From contig JBBHKE010002343.1 of assembly GCA_037447655.1 (NCBI GenBank), forward strand, positions 120,824-184,823: 64,000 bases of DNA, in the 5' to 3' direction. The position numbers and the translations under genes were made by a program. The DNA comes from Zygnema cylindricum (lineage: Eukaryota > Streptophyta > Zygnematophyceae > Zygnematales > Zygnemataceae). Below, in pieces: positions 59,501 to 64,000 of this stretch; position 1 is the stretch's first letter; every line of letters starts with the position of its first letter. The notes below the pieces were generated by a model. That model was not told where the DNA came from. It ran no database searches and saw nothing but the letters and a program-made list of their open reading frames with translations.

Positions 59501-61226
59501 GGGAGGGTTACTGTATAGGAATGTTTGCCATATCAACAAATTCGAAGGACAACAGGCACACAGCAGTAATCTTGTGTATTTTGTTAAAAAAAATCATGTT
59601 CGGAATCAATTTGTGTCAAAGCTGATGTAGTCTGAAGTCAGCATCATGTGTTCTGGTTTTTATCATCTTATACGCGTATTTTACTGGCCTACTTTTTTTG
59701 TTTCGCGAATAATGAAACAGCACATTTAAGCTTCATATAGAGTTGAAAGGTTTGTCTTGGAGGACAACCTTTTTAGGGGATTTTTTTTATTGTAAATTAT
59801 TCTCTAGTAAAATGGTAAATAGTAACGTACGAATGAAAATGTTTGGGGAAAAACACAAATGTCGGTGAAGATAGAAAACGGACATTTGTGTGATTACGAT
59901 ATGGTAATAGTTATTACTGGTCTCAGTTGCCCTAAATTTGGTTTCAATTATAGATTTCTACTGCACCGGTGCCATACATTGCAAAACTGCATGTTTGTGC
60001 GCCATCATCGAAACACATTTGCTAATTAATTTGTGAAACAAGGGTCTTTTTCAACAGTATAATTTCCCTATCTGTGACAATTTGGTCTTGTGTGGTTGGC
60101 TTACATACTAATGCTGGATACAAGAGATCCAATTAAAACCGACAATGGTTTAAATTACAGAACAAGTAAATTAAATATTTATTTTTGTGAATTTTCTTTT
60201 CTATCATCCAGGTCAGGCATGAATCACAACCCAGGTTGCGGAGAGGTCTATACACATGCAAACAATTGTGGAGCAGGAACAGGAGTGTACATCATGTTAA
60301 GGGTGAGAAGATTTTTGTTTCGGGGCTCATTGCATACTGTCAAAATGTTAAAAGTATGATGTAACGCTGTTGAGATGTTCTCAGTCCATAAAAAAATAAT
60401 TCGATGGTTCGCATTCGCTGTTCATTGTTTTTTTATTTTGCGTTGTTCTCGTTGTTCCTCTTGTTTCCTTTGGTTTGTGGAATGTTTTTTTCTGGCATTT
60501 TCCTTGCGGATTGCTTCTATCATATCTCTTGTGCCATGCATACGGCAGTTTGTTTGGGAGTCTGTTTCGAGCTCTCGGTGGAGGCAATTACGAACGGTTT
60601 TTTTTTTTTTCACGGGCAGAAAACATATGTGCTTTTATTGCGAGGAGAGCGATTTGCTATATGGCCGTCACCTTATCTGGATGTTCATGGAGAAGAGGAC
60701 GAAAATTTCCGCAGGGGAAAGCCTTTGTACCTTAGTCAGGAGCGGTACACAGCTCTCACGTCACTGGTGGGTTGCATTTTAGAGATTCTCACTATGGCTC
60801 ACAATAGACTTTCTCTTCGCCAATTGGTGCCTTGGTTCCTTTAAGTTGCCTTACAAGTTTTTTTTTTTCAACCAACAGCAAACTTTTATATCTAACCAGC
60901 AAACCAGAATAAAAGGGAAAGAAAACAAAAGACAAATATGTTAAAGCAACATCCCATAAAGCAATTTATTTGTTGTACATGACTTCCTTGTGGCAGTTAC
61001 CACATAAGTTAGGGTTCAGCTTCTTCTTGTCCTTCTTCAGTTTTTGTCCCTTTGTCATCTGCTAGTTCACAGTCTGTAGTGATGCAAAATAGTTTTGAAA
61101 AGTATTCGGATGTAATGTTTACCGGAATCTGACACGCTCACTGTTTTGTTTTGGCAGGTTGCGTCTCATGGGCTCGACCATAACACCACGGTTCTCTCAC
61201 AGAGTCACCGATGGACACTGTTTTGA
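43916..61226 (+). CDS. PRT6: PRT6-like UBR-box E3 ubiquitin ligase (Arg/N-degron N-recognin), 16 exons
   Basis: Predicted exons: 43916-43969, 44287-45342, 46194-47674, 48084-48224, 49462-49705, 50623-51471, 51829-52068, 52811-53817, 54596-54623 (uncertain), 55379-56210, 56894-57147, 57651-58561, 58975-59067, 60212-60302, 60620-60766, 61158-61226. Phases agree throughout, giving about 2,498 aa; Arabidopsis PRT6 is about 2,000. UBR box at about aa 103-175 (C-G-G-V-C, Y-R-C-K-T-C, C-D-C-G-D). RING-H2 is split: C-A-L-C (1335/1338), C-G-H-K-V-H-Q-E-C (1672-1680), C-P-I-C (1705/1708). The C-terminal cysteine-rich UBR domain has C-G-A-G-T-G-V, W-P-S-P-Y-L-D and G-K-P-L-Y-L. In plants PRT6 binds basic N-terminal residues and drives proteasomal decay of substrates such as ERF-VII factors, so it takes part in oxygen sensing. 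Introns contain TIR elements and long purine/pyrimidine tracts. The start is chosen because exon 1 joins in phase to give P-L-Q-R-L. Confidence 0.93.
48225..49461. other. PRT6 intron 4
   Basis: 1.24 kb intron with no coding exon seen. It contains the TIR element at 48616-48798; nothing else was recognised. Confidence 0.7.
48616..48798. mobile_element. MITE-like TIR element in PRT6 intron 4
   Basis: Ends CTGCCCATCG and CGATGGGCAG, followed inward by TTATTAG and TATTAGAG words. 183 bp. Its interior matches the segment at 38250-38385. Confidence 0.75.
49842..50604. repeat. Polypyrimidine tract (CT / CCCCCT), about 763 bp, in PRT6 intron 5
   Basis: Almost only C and T on the plus strand: CCCTCT units at the start, CCCCCT in the middle (50190-50410), CT at the end. 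It stops 18 bp before the exon 6 acceptor. The minus strand carries many G5 runs. Confidence 0.98.
54030..54215. repeat. Dispersed repeat copy 1 in PRT6 intron
   Basis: Shares with 55009-55167 an ATCGC-ATTAG-GTTA start, a TGTGCACACT word and, about 100 bp on, AAGTGTGCATGGAGAA. Related to the intronic TIR elements. Confidence 0.6.
55009..55167. repeat. Dispersed repeat copy 2 in PRT6 intron
   Basis: Partner of 54030-54215, starting with ACATCGTGTATCGCCATTAG and ending with GTGTGCATGGAGAA. Confidence 0.6.
56562..56790. repeat. Polypurine tract (GGGGGA)n in PRT6 intron 10
   Basis: About 230 bp of almost only G and A on the sense strand, with many G4-G6 runs. It is the mirror composition of the tract in intron 5. 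Confidence 0.98.
57148..57650. other. PRT6 intron 11
   Basis: No coding. It contains TTTAATTAGTGTTATTAA near 57280, the word shared with the TIR-like elements, but ends are not definable. Confidence 0.5.
59068..60211. other. PRT6 intron 13
   Basis: 1.14 kb between exons 13 and 14. No coding exon, repeat or RNA gene recognised. Confidence 0.6.
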
Positions 61227-61513
61227 AACAAACCTTTAATGCCTATGGTCAGGTTTGGTTTCGTGGAATGGTCCACTTAATTGTGTGTTTCAGTAATCTA
61301 ATAGGAGGATTCTCTAGACTGTGCCTTCTTCTCTACAGGGCAATTTGAAGTGAGGAACCAGTTGAACACCGTGTACTATGGAATACTACTAATTGTACGA
61401 TATTGTGTTACCTTTTTGTCCGATATTGGATTGAAAAATGATTCTGAACATTTTTTTATTGCTTGAAGTGGTTGGCGGCTGTTTACTCTTCGGTCTCGGC
61501 TCCATTCGATTGT
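61227..61513. other. PRT6 3' flank
   Basis: Probably holds the 3' UTR. No canonical AATAAA close to the stop codon was seen. Confidence 0.4.
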
Positions 61514-61597
61514 TTTGGGTCATTGAATGACCCGTTTTCAATGATTTGGCAGTTTTCTACTGTGCAATCATCCATAATGGGTCATCCGTGACCCAAA
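61514..61597. repeat. 84-bp imperfect palindrome with GGGTCA arms
   Basis: Left arm TTTGGGTCATTGAATGACCC and right arm (inverted) TTTGGGTCACGGATGACCC pair with few mismatches. Each arm is itself a small palindrome (GGGTCA...TGACCC at 61517-61533 and 61579-61594). Perhaps a small foldback element. Confidence 0.8.
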
Positions 61598-62048
61598 CCC
61601 CGCGAAGCAGAGCCCCTGAGTTTCTTCATTTCAACCACTGGAGACATTTGTTGACACGAACTCGTTTGCCATTGTTCCTCTCTGTTGTGTGTAGACTGTG
61701 ACCAACAAAGCAACGACAATGGCTGTGAAAAATTGCATGATGATTGAAATGTTTTTCTTGTGTAAGACAAACAATGGAACTAGAGTTCTGCAAGTGTGAA
61801 CCGCCCAATTCCAAGCTGCAGCCAATGATATTTCAATCCCAAATAGTCAAATTTAGTTGTCACCCTAAAAAAATCAGTTAGCCCTTGCAGATGGTCAAAC
61901 TAAAAGCTTGCGAGTCAACTTCTGTGAAAATGATCATTACTCTTATATATGCGATATAAAAAAAAAAGTGGCCATGTCAGCAAAACAATTTTCTTCGTAG
62001 TTTCACAATGAAAGCAGGTTTGCATGGACCTACCTAAAAACATTTTTA

Positions 62049-62632
62049 CCTTTCTCGGGAGGCAAACGGAGGCAAAGGGAATCAAGTCGAGGCTTAGGGA
62101 GGCAAACGTAGGAAAAGTAGAGGCAAACGTAAGCAAATGGAGGCAGAGGGGAGGCAAACGGAGGAAAACTGTAGCAAATGGAGGGAAACGGAGGCAAACA
62201 AGAAGCTAAAGGAGGCAAACAGAGATAATGGGAGGCAAAAGGAAGCAAATGTGAGGCAGTTGCAGGCAAACGGAGGCAGACTGAGGCAGCGGGAGGCAAA
62301 GGGAGGCAAACAAGAGGCAAACCGAGGCAAACTGGGGCAAATGAAAGCAAATGGGAGGCAATGGGAGGCAAACAGAGTAAAAGGGAGGTAAAAGAAGGCA
62401 AACGGAGGCAAACGAGAGACAAACGGAGGCAATCAGGAGGCAAACGGAGGGGCAAATAGAGAAAATGGGAGACAAACGAAAGCAAATGTGAGGCAATTGG
62501 AGGTAAAGGGAGGCAAATGGAGGCAATGGGAGGCAAACGGAGGGAAACTGAGCGGTGGGAGGCAAATGGAGGTAAATGGAGCAAACGGAGGCAATAGGAG
62601 GCAAACCGGAGGCACACGGGAGGCAAACTGTG
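62049..62632. repeat. GGAGGCAAA-type minisatellite
   Basis: About 580 bp of degenerate 8-11-bp units around GGAGGCAAAC, purine-rich on the plus strand. The long frames on the minus strand (C-L-P-P-F-A-S repeats) are a product of the repeat, not genes. Confidence 0.95.
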
Positions 62633-64000
62633 TGTCGATGGAGAAATATGATTGGGATAAATTTTCAGGCCACACCCTGGACGAGGCACTTGGGCTCCTT
62701 TTAAACCTTCGGAAACAAGGATTTTTTGTTAACGTCTGGCCTTGATTACGCTAAAAATAAATTTGAGAAAACAAGATATAAAACGAAAAATAATGGAAGC
62801 TGGTTTCTTCTGTTAAAAAGGGAAAAAGGGGATTAAAAAGAAGAAAAATGGAGGTACTTCAACGTTTAATGGAGACACATAAACAGTACTTGTAATTTAA
62901 AAAAAAAATAAAAAATAGCGAGGTTTTCACCGTTTGATAGCGATACTTAAACATGTGGAGCGTTGTTCATTGTAGGATTTTGACCAAACCAAGTGGATCA
63001 TGTTTAGTGTTGTCGTTATTGTTTACATCTCTGAAAACAAAGAGAAGGAATGATAGCTGTTTTGTTTTGTTTTTTTTTTTTTCAATTTATCGTGTTCTTT
63101 GTGTGTATTAGAATGCGGTTTTTTTGCAACATCTTTTACGACTTAGAACCTGATTTTGTGCAATAGTTTTTGGTTTTGAAAGTTTGGCCAATTCTTTTTG
63201 TTATAATCGTTATTGTTTTCATTTGTACAAAGTTTGTAATAGGTTTTATTTAACTTTGATTTTCTTTATTCAGAATTTCAAATGTTGTGGTTAAGTCACT
63301 TTGTGGATTCACATTCAAAATTTGAACGATGCATATCCATATTGATGATTGATAAAACAATTATCAATATAAAAAAAAAAGTTTAAAACGGAAATGCAAA
63401 ATGAAACATAAAAAATGAAATGCATGTGGAATGGTTTAAGAATGCATAAGGGAATTGTAAACTTATAGGGTAATAAGACTACCGAAGGTTCAAGAGTAGA
63501 TCGTACAATTTGTACAGTTTTTGCGTAATTTCACGTACGTTTCGCTGCAAAACTGACGCCTCAACCTCAGTTCAAATTTCTTCTATAAAATTACTCTCTC
63601 ACTGTTTATCACAGCTCAACTGCGCTGAAACAATGGGAAACATTATATGTGGTTTCTACATGCCTATTATGTGGCATTATGTGGGGAAGGGTATAATAAA
63701 TGTTTAGCGTGGGCCAACTTCATGGGGCAATGCTTCTCGTTGTTTTCGCACGTTTGAACTATGGTGTATACCCGAGACGTACAATAAAGTAATAGTTGAG
63801 ACGTGTCTGCAAATAGGAAACCCCATCGGTTATTGAGGCGATTCAAAAGAGTTCATTATTGTAGTACATATTGAACGAAGTTCCGTCCTTATATTTAGTA
63901 CCGTTTTGGAAGAATTTACAGCTGTAGGTATCTTTTATGTGTTATTCATCATTATTTATGTATTTATTTATTATAACTTGTCAGTATTTAATATTTATTA
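62633..64000. other. Non-coding stretch to window end
   Basis: A/T-rich with homopolymer runs. No exon, RNA gene or retrotransposon part recognised. Confidence 0.5.

Noticed and set aside
62030-62689. 219-aa minus-strand frame (Leu/Pro/Cys-rich)
   Set aside because: Translation of the GGAGGCAAA minisatellite. No domain, and several frames are open together as expected for a repeat.

Overview
This window is nuclear DNA from a land plant or close streptophyte. The evidence is two intron-rich plant-type genes (a PRT6-like N-degron E3 ligase and an organelle-type SpoU RNA methyltransferase), a dense nest of Ty1/copia LTR retrotransposons, and small TIR elements inside introns. I cannot name the species. 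The intron sizes (about 0.3-1.6 kb) and the long PRT6 protein do not decide it.

Region 1 (1-35,715) is almost entirely Copia retrotransposon, and its layers can be peeled by target-site duplications (TSDs). The base layer is a head-to-tail array of a non-autonomous Copia family (F) whose units share LTRs: internal remnant 1225-1458, LTR1 (now split over 1459-1680, 8145-8295 and 28207-28999), internal 29000-32174, LTR2 32175-33359, internal 33360-35143, LTR3 35144-35715. Element E0 (minus, running off the left edge) sits in the first internal unit. Element A (plus, 1681-8139, TSD CAGTC) and element G1 (minus, 8296-28201) both sit in LTR1. G1 is split by element B (plus, 10018-24165, TSD CTTTT). 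B is split by a solo LTR C (13922-21398, TSD ATTTA). C is split by element D (minus, 14844-21293, TSD TTGTG). A second solo LTR (30839-32150, TSD AAGTA) lies in the second F unit. All coding regions are broken.

The retrotransposons share unusual features. Immediately after the 5' LTR is a primer-binding site complementary to the anticodon-loop region (about nt 25-39) of initiator tRNA-Met, not to its 3' end. This implies half-tRNA priming of the kind known for Drosophila copia and yeast Ty5. The gag start codon lies inside the LTR, so the primer-binding site is translated. Most LTR families also carry, antisense to the element and 140-330 bp from the LTR start, a tRNA-like box A/box B pair followed by a T-run, which looks like a small Pol III unit. 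Clusters of six or seven GTAC motifs in about 75 bp recur in the same LTRs.

Region 2 (35,716-38,666) is non-coding, with an inverted-repeat-flanked segment, a three-copy tandem repeat and a small TIR-like element.

Region 3 (38,667-61,226) holds two head-to-head genes. The minus-strand gene is a four-exon SpoU/TrmH-type RNA 2'-O-methyltransferase (372 aa predicted). The plus-strand gene is a sixteen-exon PRT6 orthologue (about 2,498 aa predicted) with UBR box, split RING-H2 and C-terminal UBR-type domain. Their introns carry several TIR elements of one family and two extreme polypurine/polypyrimidine tracts. Region 4 (61,227-64,000) is non-coding apart from an 84-bp palindrome and a GGAGGCAAA-type minisatellite. 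I see no functional link between the two genes. PRT6 acts in the Arg/N-degron pathway and the methyltransferase in RNA modification.
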